From the NCBI GenBank assembly GCA_965658765.1, contig CBFHTO010000002.1, positions 1-64,000 of the forward strand: 64,000 bases of DNA, written 5' to 3'. The notes beneath the pieces are model-generated. The model was not told the DNA's origin, ran no database searches, and worked only from the letters and a program-made list of their open reading frames with translations. Positions 35,733 through 44,151 of the stretch are shown here, piece after piece. Source of the DNA: Glaciecola sp965658765 (GTDB lineage Bacteria; Pseudomonadota; Gammaproteobacteria; Enterobacterales; Alteromonadaceae). How positions within the stretch are numbered: position 1 is the stretch's first letter; each line of letters begins with the position of its first letter. The position numbers and the translations under genes were made by a program.

Positions 35733-36362
35733 ATGTTGATAGCGGTCGAAACGGGTGACATCGTGCGCTCAACCCAACTTACGCGAGACGAACTTAACGA
35801 GGTGTTTTCGTATATTCGCAGTGAACTTAACGATGAAAATACATCTCTTCCCTCAAATAAGCATTCACATCTAGAAGTATTTCGTGGGGATAGCTACCAA
35901 ATAACCTTCTTTGACCCCCAATCCGCTTTGCGTATCGCATTGTTAATAAAACTTAGGTTAAAATTCGGTACAGGTTCATTTGCACTTACTCAGTCACTTG
36001 CGATTGGCGAGCTAGAAGACAAAGCGAGCACGCCAAATATTAATATGAGTGAGGTTTATGTGCGGTCTGGCCGCAATTTAGATTTTGCAGATAGTGGTGA
36101 GCTTCACATCGACAAAAGCTTTGCAAATGATGACTTTAGTTTATTTAGTGAGTGCATAAATCAATTCTTTGAGCAGCTTACTCAAAAGCAGGCAAAAACA
36201 CTTTATTACTATATAAAGCAAGCTTTTCCAGAGCACAAGATCATTGCTAAACAACTAAGTGTATCAAGGCAAAACGTGAATACGCATTTACAACGAGCCC
36301 ACGCTAATTTGTTCAGAAAATTTCTCGAGCGTTATAAATCACACATTTCAAAGCGAGTTTAG
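35733..36362 (+). CDS. SatD-like protein with C-terminal helix-turn-helix
   Basis: The 209 residues match the SatD family pattern: GDIVRS at the N-terminus, EVFRGDSYQITF, AIGELEDKAS, and YVRSGRNLDFAD. The C-terminus is a helix-turn-helix (IAKQLSVSRQNVNTHLQRAHANL). The first domain resembles a nucleotide-cyclase-like fold with a partner-binding role rather than a known enzyme. It is three bases from a DUF3307 membrane protein gene, a pairing seen in many bacteria. The function is unknown; a membrane-linked regulator is a reasonable guess. Confidence 0.78.
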   Translation: MLIAVETGDIVRSTQLTRDELNEVFSYIRSELNDENTSLPSNKHSHLEVFRGDSYQITFFDPQSALRIALLIKLRLKFGTGSFALTQSLAIGELEDKASTPNINMSEVYVRSGRNLDFADSGELHIDKSFANDDFSLFSECINQFFEQLTQKQAKTLYYYIKQAFPEHKIIAKQLSVSRQNVNTHLQRAHANLFRKFLERYKSHISKRV

Positions 36363-36365
36363 CTT

Positions 36366-37100
36366 ATGACTTTATTTTCCAGTTTATTGTTAGCCCATGT
36401 TATCGCCGATTTTTACTTGCAACCTTACGCTTGGATAATGGATAAGGTAGAACACAAAGAACGCTCACTCGGGCTATTTAAGCACATATGCGTGCACGTC
36501 TTGTTAACATCGGCAGCACTTCTCCTCGCTAGTGAAGCAAATGCCACTGAATTCATATTAGCTCTGAGTTTTATCATTATTACTCATTATGCTATTGATA
36601 TTTGGAAGACATACATGGGATTTACCACTCGCTATTTTGTGGCAGACCAACTCGGTCACCTTTTTATACTTGTTTCGGTAAGTCTTTATTTTGGGGAGAT
36701 ATTAAACTTCGAAAGTTTAAAGGTTATTGTGGCTCAATATCCGATAAGCAATTACCTAATCGCGGCAATTGGTTTTGCTCTTGCTCACAAACCTGCCTCA
36801 ATTCTAATTCAACTATTATTAAGCAAACACTTAGAGCAAATAGAGATCGAAGGCAATGGATTAAAGAATGCAGGAGAGTTAATTGGGTCGTTAGAGAGAC
36901 TAATGATCATCATCTTTATTTTATTAGCTCAGTTTTCCGCGATTGGCTTTCTATTGGCAGCAAAAAGTGTATTCCGATTCGGGGATATGAGGCGCCAAAC
37001 CGACAGAAAGTTAACAGAATATATTATGCTTGGGACTTTATTTAGCTTCTTCTTTGCAATCCTTATTGGCTTAGCCATAAGAGAATTTTTGGTTAACTAA
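36366..37100 (+). CDS. DUF3307 membrane protein
   Basis: This 244-residue polytopic protein has the DUF3307 opening LLLAHVIADFYLQPYAWI with a conserved His and Asp, then KHICVHVLLTSAALLL and HYAIDIWKTYMG, and a VADQLGHLF motif. The repeated His/Asp in spans hint at metal or substrate binding. It is paired with the SatD-like gene. Its function is unknown. A perfect inverted repeat overlaps its stop codon. Confidence 0.82.
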   Translation: MTLFSSLLLAHVIADFYLQPYAWIMDKVEHKERSLGLFKHICVHVLLTSAALLLASEANATEFILALSFIIITHYAIDIWKTYMGFTTRYFVADQLGHLFILVSVSLYFGEILNFESLKVIVAQYPISNYLIAAIGFALAHKPASILIQLLLSKHLEQIEIEGNGLKNAGELIGSLERLMIIIFILLAQFSAIGFLLAAKSVFRFGDMRRQTDRKLTEYIMLGTLFSFFFAILIGLAIREFLVN

Positions 37101-37114
37101 GCCCCTTAGTTAAC
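37092..37114 (+). repeat. Inverted repeat at the end of the DUF3307 gene
   Basis: GTTAACTAA and TTAGTTAAC form a perfect 9-bp stem around GCCCC and include the stop codon. No U-run follows, so it is a weak terminator at best or an mRNA-stabilising hairpin. Confidence 0.5.
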
Positions 37115-37163
37115 ACCCTTATTAGCCATTTAATTAAGCAATAAAGTATGCGTTTTTAAGAAT

Positions 37164-37952
37164 TTAATGAAGATTACCTAAGTTATTGTGATTAATAAAA
37201 TCGTCCAATGAAGAGGGTTTGCCCAGTAAAAAGCCTTGGTATTTTTCTACACCTTCTAGATTGAGAAGAGTAAATTGATCTTCTGTTTCGATGCCCTCTA
37301 CGACCACATCGAAGTCAAAGGCTTTACAGATGTTCATGATAGCTGAAAAAAGCTTTAATGCTTGTTGGTCTTTATCAATATCCATTACAAAGCTACGATC
37401 AATTTTAATTACGTCGAAATTATATTTTCCTAAATAGCTGAGGCTTGAGTAGCCGGTTCCAAAATCATCTAGGGATAAACTTACCCCCAGCGCTTTCAGG
37501 TCAGCGAGCTGATTATTCGTTGAATCACTATCATTAATGAAAATTGATTCAGTAACTTCCAGTTCTAACAAGCTTGGATCAACTTCACTACTAATTAATA
37601 ATTGCTGTAATTCAAGCGTAAAATTAGGGTCCAAGAGCTGCGATGGGCAAATGTTTACTGAAAATGGGATCTTAATTTCGAGATCACCAAGCGACTGAAT
37701 GTATTTAATCGCATTTTCTATAGCTAACAGCCCCAGTTGATGTTCCATCCCGTGTTTTTCAATCATAGGAATGAATACAGCAGGAGATACAAAACCATGC
37801 TTTACATTATTCCATCGACACAATAATTCGGCACCAATTAGTTCCCTTTTATTACTGTACTTGCCCTGCATGACAAAATGTAAGTTTCCGCTTGTTAGGT
37901 CTTCTCGTAAATCATTGACCATAGTGAAGTAATTCAATATCTCTGTCGCCAT
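37164..37952 (-). CDS. EAL-domain protein, probable C-terminal half of a split GGDEF-EAL protein
   Basis: The 262 residues are a c-di-GMP phosphodiesterase domain: IGAELLCRW (EAL changed to ELL, a variant tolerated in some enzymes), NICPSQL, LEVTESIFIND, LSLDDFGTGYSSLSYLG, IKIDRSF and VVEGIET. It has no signal or sensor region of its own. Its start overlaps the upstream GGDEF gene by 19 bases in another frame. The sequence just before the ATG reads SIYSKG in the EAL frame, like the normal linker of a fused protein. It is either a real split with coupled translation or one ORF broken by a single-base indel. Confidence 0.85.
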   Translation of the reverse strand: MATEILNYFTMVNDLREDLTSGNLHFVMQGKYSNKRELIGAELLCRWNNVKHGFVSPAVFIPMIEKHGMEHQLGLLAIENAIKYIQSLGDLEIKIPFSVNICPSQLLDPNFTLELQQLLISSEVDPSLLELEVTESIFINDSDSTNNQLADLKALGVSLSLDDFGTGYSSLSYLGKYNFDVIKIDRSFVMDIDKDQQALKLFSAIMNICKAFDFDVVVEGIETEDQFTLLNLEGVEKYQGFLLGKPSSLDDFINHNNLGNLH

Positions 37953-39418
37953 TCCCTTGGAATAGATTGAAAGTTTTCACTCGCATTTTCTTTCGAATAA
38001 TACAAGGCAGCATCGGCTTTTCGAATCAACTCTGAAGCGTTAGTGCCATGTTCAGGAAAACGACTGACCCCTATATGAACATCAATGTGAAACTTTTGCC
38101 CGTTACTTACAAAGGTACTTTGCTTTACTAGCTCATTTATATCTTTAATTCTTTGTTTTGTTTGAGAACCATCAGCTTTAGGATAAACAATAACGAATTC
38201 ATTCCCTCCCCAACGAGCTATATGCAAAGCATCATGTATATGATGCGATAGCTTTGTTGCAAAATCTTTCAATAATGAATCACTGCATTGGTGGCCAAGA
38301 GCATCACTTATATTTTTTACACCATTTAATTCAATAAAAAACGAATCAAATTCTTGATGTTGGTCTTCAATCAATGTGTCCATTTGATTTTGGAGTTCAA
38401 ATCGATTTATCAAAGAAGTGGTTGTGTCGATTGTCGCAAGAGTATGCAGTTCTGTTGCTGTTCTGATACTCTCTGTCAAATCCTTCAGGAGGACAATATA
38501 GTAGTGAGCATTACTCAATTCAGATTGGAATCTATTCATCACGATTTCACAATCTATGTCTTTGCGTTCGGCGTTTAAGCTAGATAGTAGCAATTTTGTG
38601 TTTTTACTAAAAAAGTCTTTGTCCTCGATTTCCAGCATATCTGCTTTACTGATTGGAACTAATTCAGCAAAACTACAAAGGCTACTGATACGCTCATCCT
38701 TATCAAACTCTGTTGTCCATGCCTCTTTATTCTCAATTATTGCCATAGATTTATTGAGTAAAAGAATCGGTTGTTTTGCTTTAAAAAACGCTTCAGACAT
38801 TAATTTAAGAGAAGTTTGATTTTTGACTCTGCTACTTACATTATTAAAAGTCCCTACGACGCCACCCGCGCCGCTGTCATCCATAGAACTGACCTTAGCT
38901 CTTATTTCATACCAATTGTAGTCGTGTTTAATATCATCCAGATAGCGCAATTGGATTTTTAGTTTAGAATCATTGCCCGAGACGATGTTTTCCCATGCGA
39001 AATGAAGTTTGTCTATGTCGTCAGGGTGCACTTTCAATGTAAATTCATTGAAGTCCATTTGATTTTCTATGACTTGGAAAGACTCGCTTAGGTAAAACTT
39101 CATTGAAACAAGATTCGTAGTGCGATCCCAAGTCCAAACTGATTGAGCACTGCCCCATAGAGCGAGTTCCAATAATTTTTCTGATTGCGGCAGTTTTGAT
39201 TGCTTATTTGAGGAGTGTACTATCTCGTCGTCTTCGAAGAGTGAGTCATCAAACATATCATCTTCAAAGCTAGATGATTCTTTTTCTATGCTTTTGTTGA
39301 GCACATGAGAAACGTCTTCGTTGTTATCAGAACTTGTGCACTGTAATCCGATTTTGCCTTCAGGCGAATCTTTTTCAAATAATTCAAAGTTGGGATTTAA
39401 GGGGGTGATTGATTTCAT
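37934..39418 (-). CDS. GGDEF-domain protein with PAS modules, probable N-terminal half of a split protein
   Basis: From ATG 39418 this is a 494-residue protein; a TTG at 39439 is the other possible start. It begins with an acidic low-complexity region (DDMFDDSLFEDDE), then a PAS-like domain (LALWGSAQSVWTWDRTTNLV), a second PAS-like region, and GGDEF. The active-site signature is RWGGNEF, with Asn in place of Asp/Glu, so cyclase activity is probably lost. The layout matches LapD/PAS-GGDEF-EAL proteins that end in EAL. The frame ends at IPREWRQRY shortly after the usual GGDEF-EAL linker, while the EAL frame continues downstream. Confidence 0.85.
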   Translation of the reverse strand: MKSITPLNPNFELFEKDSPEGKIGLQCTSSDNNEDVSHVLNKSIEKESSSFEDDMFDDSLFEDDEIVHSSNKQSKLPQSEKLLELALWGSAQSVWTWDRTTNLVSMKFYLSESFQVIENQMDFNEFTLKVHPDDIDKLHFAWENIVSGNDSKLKIQLRYLDDIKHDYNWYEIRAKVSSMDDSGAGGVVGTFNNVSSRVKNQTSLKLMSEAFFKAKQPILLLNKSMAIIENKEAWTTEFDKDERISSLCSFAELVPISKADMLEIEDKDFFSKNTKLLLSSLNAERKDIDCEIVMNRFQSELSNAHYYIVLLKDLTESIRTATELHTLATIDTTTSLINRFELQNQMDTLIEDQHQEFDSFFIELNGVKNISDALGHQCSDSLLKDFATKLSHHIHDALHIARWGGNEFVIVYPKADGSQTKQRIKDINELVKQSTFVSNGQKFHIDVHIGVSRFPEHGTNASELIRKADAALYYSKENASENFQSIPREWRQRY

Positions 39419-39556
39419 TTGGTCCACGTTGTGCGACAAGGCTTATCTTGATAGCGTTAGTTGCCGCTCTTAATGTCCCCTTAGTATACAGCAAACAAGT
39501 CTACATTTGGAGAAAATGCCGCCTCATGTCGGGTAGTGTGATGCATATTTATGGCT

Positions 39557-39697
39557 TTACATATCTTTATCTTTGCTTCTACGACACCTTTCTGAGCAGT
39601 ATTTAACCTCTTCCCAGTTTTTCTTCCATTTCTTGCGCCAAGTGAAAGGTAACTGGCAAACGGGACAAATCTTTTCGGGGAGATTAGACTTTTTCAT
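39557..39697 (-). CDS. DUF2256 zinc-ribbon protein next to photolyase
   Basis: This 46-residue protein is easy to miss. The sequence fits the DUF2256 pattern: a KICPVCQLPFTWRKKW stretch followed by VKYCSERCR, giving two Cys pairs (C11, C14, C34, C38) for one zinc. DUF2256 genes are commonly found beside photolyase or cryptochrome genes. Its start overlaps the stop of the iron-sulfur cryptochrome by 14 bases, so the two are co-translated. No function has been proven; a nucleic-acid or repair accessory role is an inference. Confidence 0.85.
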   Translation of the reverse strand: MKKSNLPEKICPVCQLPFTWRKKWKKNWEEVKYCSERCRRSKDKDM

Positions 39698-41237
39698 TAT
39701 TATCTAAACGTGTAAAAAACAGTTCTGAATCCGAGAGCATAGTCTCAAGTTTCTCACTATTCATTTTCGCCATCGTTCTATAAATCATTGCCATTCTTGG
39801 GTTTTTCTCAAATTTATCTCTATGTCTATTGATAAAATCCCAATACAAGTAATTAAACGGACAAGCTTGCTCACCACTCTTTTCTTTGACGCTATATTTG
39901 CAATGAGCACAATAATTCGACATTTTATGAATGTAACTGCCACTTGCAGCGTATGGCTTACTTGCGAGCTTGCCTCCGTCTGAATAAAGGATCATACCAC
40001 TGACATTAGGCAACTCTACCCACTCGTAGGCATCAGCGTATACAATAAGATACCATTCATTTACAAATTTAGGATCGATCCCTGCTAGTAATGCAAAGTT
40101 GCCAAGTACCATGAGCCTTTGGATATGATGTGCGTAAGCGTTTTGTTCAGTTTGTTGAACACATTGCTGTAAGCAATTCATGTCAGTATCAGCCGTCCAG
40201 AAGAAAGCGGGCAAGTTTCTTTTGGCGTCCATGAAGTTATCTTCTTTTAAGCCTGGCATAAAAAACCAGTAAAAACCTCTTACGTATTCACGCCAACCCA
40301 AAATTTGACGAATGAATCCCTCAACAGAATTTATTGGTGCTTTACCTTGGTCATAAGCAGATTGTGCTGCGTCCATGACCTCCTGTGGAGACAATAAGCC
40401 TACGTTTATGTAAAAGGATACATGGCCGTGGTACATCCAAGCTTCGTCCTGAACCATAGCATCTTGGTAGCGACCAAAGTTTTCTAGACGTTGCTCAATA
40501 AATTCATCTAGCACAATTAAGGCCTGTTCTCGATCAACAGCGTAATGAAACTCGTCTATATTGCCAAAATGATCTGAGAATTCATCTTTAACGAGCTCGA
40601 GGACTTCTTCGGTGATAGCGTCAGTCTCAAATTTAGTTGGTTGTGGAAGTGATGCTCCTTTAGGAAATTTCTCTCTATTTTTTGCATCGAAATTCCATTT
40701 GCCACCGCTTGGTTCATTACCGTCCATTAAATAACGGCTTTGTTTGCGCATTTCTCTATAAAAAAACTCCATACGCAATTGCTTTTTGCCTTTTGTCCAT
40801 TGATTGAAGGTTTCTTCGCTTGCAATAAAACGATTATCGGGGGTAATTTCAATTTCGATATTTAACTTATTTCCCCATGTTTTGATTTCATCGAATAATC
40901 TATACTCACCGGGCTTCGCGATAACAACCTTGTCGAATGGCTCATCTTTTTCTTGCTGTCGGATATTGTGCTCAACTTGAGATAAAATACTGCCTTGATT
41001 ATCTTTATCTGAGTATTTTGTGTAACGAATGTTGTAGCCATTATCCTTTAGTTGAGCTGCAAAATGCCTCATCGCGCTAAAAATAAACGCAATTTTCTTT
41101 TTATGATGCTTAACGTATGTGGCCTCTTCCCGTACTTCACACATCAAGATTACATCACGTTGTTTATCTATCCCGTTAAAGCTAGACATATTTTCCGATA
41201 ATTGATCGCCGAGTACGACTATGAGCTTCTTACTCAC
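39684..41237 (-). CDS. Iron-sulfur bacterial cryptochrome / (6-4) photolyase (FeS-BCP)
   Basis: The protein (517 residues) belongs to the PhrB-type prokaryotic (6-4) photolyases. The family opening is KKLIVVLGDQLS. The four cysteines C355, C443, C446 and C459 have exactly the spacing of the 4Fe-4S ligands of Agrobacterium PhrB (88, 3 and 13 apart). Other family stretches are GWREYVRGFYW and SYIHKMSNYCAHC. The GTG at 41237 is chosen as start because AAGGAG lies six bases upstream; the longer frame to 41279 would overlap the previous gene. It is the second gene of the phr - FeS-BCP - DUF2256 operon and should repair (6-4) photoproducts using FAD and a lumazine. Confidence 0.92.
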   Translation of the reverse strand: MSKKLIVVLGDQLSENMSSFNGIDKQRDVILMCEVREEATYVKHHKKKIAFIFSAMRHFAAQLKDNGYNIRYTKYSDKDNQGSILSQVEHNIRQQEKDEPFDKVVIAKPGEYRLFDEIKTWGNKLNIEIEITPDNRFIASEETFNQWTKGKKQLRMEFFYREMRKQSRYLMDGNEPSGGKWNFDAKNREKFPKGASLPQPTKFETDAITEEVLELVKDEFSDHFGNIDEFHYAVDREQALIVLDEFIEQRLENFGRYQDAMVQDEAWMYHGHVSFYINVGLLSPQEVMDAAQSAYDQGKAPINSVEGFIRQILGWREYVRGFYWFFMPGLKEDNFMDAKRNLPAFFWTADTDMNCLQQCVQQTEQNAYAHHIQRLMVLGNFALLAGIDPKFVNEWYLIVYADAYEWVELPNVSGMILYSDGGKLASKPYAASGSYIHKMSNYCAHCKYSVKEKSGEQACPFNYLYWDFINRHRDKFEKNPRMAMIYRTMAKMNSEKLETMLSDSELFFTRLDNNEKV

Positions 41238-41253
41238 ACTCTGCTCCTTGTGA

Positions 41254-42669
41254 TTATTTAATTTGAGAGTAGGCATCAAGCGCCTTTTGACGAGAACTTT
41301 TTAAATCCACTACTGGTTTTGGGTATTGCTTTCCTAAGGTCAAGTTTGCTTGCGCTAGAGCATCTGACGGGGCATCCCATGGTTTATGGATGTACTTATT
41401 TGGCATATGTTTTAACTCTGGACAATATTTCTTTACGTAGTCCCCTTGTTTATCGAATTTCTCACCCTGTAATACGGGGTTAAATATTCTAAAAAAAGGA
41501 GCTGCGTCTGCGCCCGACCCTGCAACCCATTGCCAACTTGCTGAATTACTTGCGGTATCCGCGTCTAACAAACAATCCCAAAACCATCTTTCCCCTTTGC
41601 GCCAATCAATACCGAGATTTTTAACTAAAAATGAACCAACAATCATCCGCACTCTATTGTGCATGTAACCTGTTTGCCAGAGTTCTCTCATGCCGGCATC
41701 TACAATCGGAATACCAGTGTTACCGCGTTGCCATGCGACAAGGTTTTCTTGATTATTTTCCCATGGGAAATGGTCAAACTTAGGATTAAAGTTCTTGCTT
41801 TGTAAGGCATCAAAATGAAACAACAAGTAGTATGAAAATTCACGCCAACCCAATTCAGAAAGAAAAGTTGATACACCCTCGCTTTCTCTATTTCCGTCGA
41901 AAGCATCTAGCACTGCGTACCATGCTTGATTTGGTGAGATCAAACCAAAATGAAGATAAGGCGACAATCTAGAGGTCCCTTTAACTGAAGGAATATTCCG
42001 TTGGTCACTATATTCGCTAATTCGCTCATTAATGAATTGAGCAAGACGGTCTTGGGCTGATTTTTCGCTTAGTGTCCAATGCTTATCAAAGCCCTCGTCC
42101 CAACTGATTTTCGGCAGTAAAGCTAAATCATTTAAACTGCAACTGTAGTCAATTGAATTTTCAATAGTGAGAGTTTCAATGTTTGGTCGCGATAATGGAT
42201 AACGTGGTTCTCTTTGATTTAGACAACCGTTTTTATAATACGGCGTAAACACTTTGTATGGCGTATTATCTTTTTTCAGTACCTCCATCGGCTCCCACAG
42301 TAAACTGCCATTGAAACTCATCGCATTAATCGACTTATCTCTCAGCGATGACTTAATATCAGCATCGCGTTGACGAATATTTTCTTCGTACATGCGATTC
42401 CAGTATACCCCTTCAATGTGATGTTCCTCGCAAATCGACAACAAGATTTCCTTAGGATTGCCTTTTGCAAAAAGCAACTTTCCTTCAAGTGCGTCATTAA
42501 GTGATGCCAATGCATGATGCAATGCCCATTTGGATGCACCACCTAAATGCTCTGTAGAGGTATCGTATATATAAATGGGTAATATTTTTCCTAATTTGCA
42601 CGCTTCACTGAGCGCTGGATTATCGTTTATGCGGAGGTCTTGGCGGAACCAAACGATAGAAGCTGTCAT
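41254..42669 (-). CDS. phrB: Class I CPD deoxyribodipyrimidine photolyase
   Basis: This 471-residue enzyme splits cyclobutane pyrimidine dimers using blue light. The N-terminal antenna domain starts SIVWFRQDLRINDNPAL. The C-terminal FAD domain has LSPYLHFGLISP, LGWREFSYYLLFHF, GNTGIPIVDAGMREL, TGYMHNRVRMIV and ASWQWVAGSGADAAPFFRIF. These match E. coli PhrB motifs at normal spacing, including the WxW and Asn/Asp of the flavin pocket. It is the first gene of a minus-strand operon and divergent from the DASH gene across a 132-base shared promoter region. Confidence 0.95.
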   Translation of the reverse strand: MTASIVWFRQDLRINDNPALSEACKLGKILPIYIYDTSTEHLGGASKWALHHALASLNDALEGKLLFAKGNPKEILLSICEEHHIEGVYWNRMYEENIRQRDADIKSSLRDKSINAMSFNGSLLWEPMEVLKKDNTPYKVFTPYYKNGCLNQREPRYPLSRPNIETLTIENSIDYSCSLNDLALLPKISWDEGFDKHWTLSEKSAQDRLAQFINERISEYSDQRNIPSVKGTSRLSPYLHFGLISPNQAWYAVLDAFDGNRESEGVSTFLSELGWREFSYYLLFHFDALQSKNFNPKFDHFPWENNQENLVAWQRGNTGIPIVDAGMRELWQTGYMHNRVRMIVGSFLVKNLGIDWRKGERWFWDCLLDADTASNSASWQWVAGSGADAAPFFRIFNPVLQGEKFDKQGDYVKKYCPELKHMPNKYIHKPWDAPSDALAQANLTLGKQYPKPVVDLKSSRQKALDAYSQIK

Positions 42670-42801
42670 CGTATGTAAATTCTCGTAGTCATGATTTCAA
42701 AGTAATTTTTACTCTGTAGCCCTAAGAATAGATCGGAAGACAATTCAATGGAGTAAGCAAAGACATAGAAAAGCGAAAGTTAAAATTTTTCAAGGTAAAA
42801 T

Positions 42802-44103
42802 ATGTCAAAAGAAAGTGTCAATAATAGCCAATTAGGTATACACATCGTTAGAAACGATTTGAGAACGAAAAACGCCGAGGCCTTGTTTTTATTACGCGAA
42901 AAAACCAATAAGATAGCAGTTGTTTATGTGTTTGATGAAAGTTGGCTGACTGAAAATTCTTTTGGTTTTAATCACCTTGGTGAGCACAGAAAACAGTTCC
43001 TAGACCAAGCTCTTACCGACTTTAAATCTAAGCTAGATGAATTGAACATTCGTTTTTATTGTTTGTACGGTGATCCCGTTAACTGTGTTTGTGAGCTTAT
43101 TGAGGAAAATGAAGTTTCTTACATTAGCTACGAATATCATTCTGGTGTACACGAGAAAGACCAGATAAGTGCTATAAAAAGCAACGCGCCCCATATTGAA
43201 TTTATTGAAGGCTTTTCGAATTATCTTTTTGATTTAAAAGAACTACCATTTGATATTGAGAATATGCCGAATGTGTTTTCTCCGTTTCGGCGAAAAGTAG
43301 AAAAGCTTTCTGACGTTCAAAACTCAATTTCTGAGATAAAAGTCTGTCCTAAAATGATTCACATTAATGTAGGTAAACTAGAGCAATATTCGTTTCCAGA
43401 GTCGTCTGAGCATTCTAATAAGAAAGATGGTTCTGTCGGAGGGGAAAGTGCAGCTCTAGTTCGTATTGATGATTATTTTTTTGAAACTGATAGGATTGCG
43501 AAATATAAAGAAACTCGAAATGGCTTAGATGGTTCAGATTTTAGCAGTCGTTTATCTGCTTATCTCGCACTTGGTTGTGTTTCTCCGATTAGCGTAATTG
43601 AAAAATTAGAAGAATATGAAACGTCTAGGGTAAAAAACGAGTCAACTTATTGGTTGTTTTTTGAACTTTTATGGCGCGAATTTTTTCATTTGCAATTGTC
43701 TAAACACACGATTAAGTTTTTCAAGTTTTCAGGTATTCAAGATAAAGAGCCTTTGAGTCGATTTGATGATTCCCTATTTAACAAATGGGTAAATGGCAAT
43801 ACAGGTTACGATATTGTTGATGCATGTATGAAGCAACTTATGCAAACTGGCTTTATGTCAAACCGTGGTCGTCAACTTGTAGCGAGTTGTTTTGTGCATG
43901 AGCTGAACTTAGATTGGCGCTATGGTGCTGCCTATTTCGAACATGCACTTATTGATTTTGACGTTGCCAGTAACTTCGGTAACTGGCAATACCTAGCAGG
44001 CGTTGGCAGTGATCCTCGAGGACACCGACAATTTAATTTAGAAAAACAAACGAATCAATATGACCCAAATCGTGATTTTATTAAAAGGTATTTGAACAAG
44101 TGA
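42802..44103 (+). CDS. DASH-type cryptochrome/photolyase
   Basis: The 433-residue protein is a CRY-DASH, able in most members to repair CPDs in single-stranded DNA. Evidence is IHIVRNDLRTKNAEAL at the start, LSAYLALGCVSP, LFFELLWREFFHLQ, GNTGYDIVDACMKQL, TGFMSNRGRQLVASCFV and the DASH hallmark end NWQYLAGVGSDPRGHRQFN followed by KQTNQYDPNRDFIKRYL. An AAGGT ribosome site precedes the ATG. It is divergent from the CPD photolyase and leads a plus-strand pair with a fourth family member. Confidence 0.92.
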   Translation: MSKESVNNSQLGIHIVRNDLRTKNAEALFLLREKTNKIAVVYVFDESWLTENSFGFNHLGEHRKQFLDQALTDFKSKLDELNIRFYCLYGDPVNCVCELIEENEVSYISYEYHSGVHEKDQISAIKSNAPHIEFIEGFSNYLFDLKELPFDIENMPNVFSPFRRKVEKLSDVQNSISEIKVCPKMIHINVGKLEQYSFPESSEHSNKKDGSVGGESAALVRIDDYFFETDRIAKYKETRNGLDGSDFSSRLSAYLALGCVSPISVIEKLEEYETSRVKNESTYWLFFELLWREFFHLQLSKHTIKFFKFSGIQDKEPLSRFDDSLFNKWVNGNTGYDIVDACMKQLMQTGFMSNRGRQLVASCFVHELNLDWRYGAAYFEHALIDFDVASNFGNWQYLAGVGSDPRGHRQFNLEKQTNQYDPNRDFIKRYLNK

Positions 44104-44151
44104 TTAAACAGATTAAGTGTCTTAAGAGTCACTACCAATAAACGTTTTAAA

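Noticed and set aside
41237..41279. Longer N-terminus of the iron-sulfur cryptochrome from ATG 41279
   Set aside because: It would overlap the CPD photolyase gene by 26 bases, while a strong AAGGAG site precedes the GTG at 41237.
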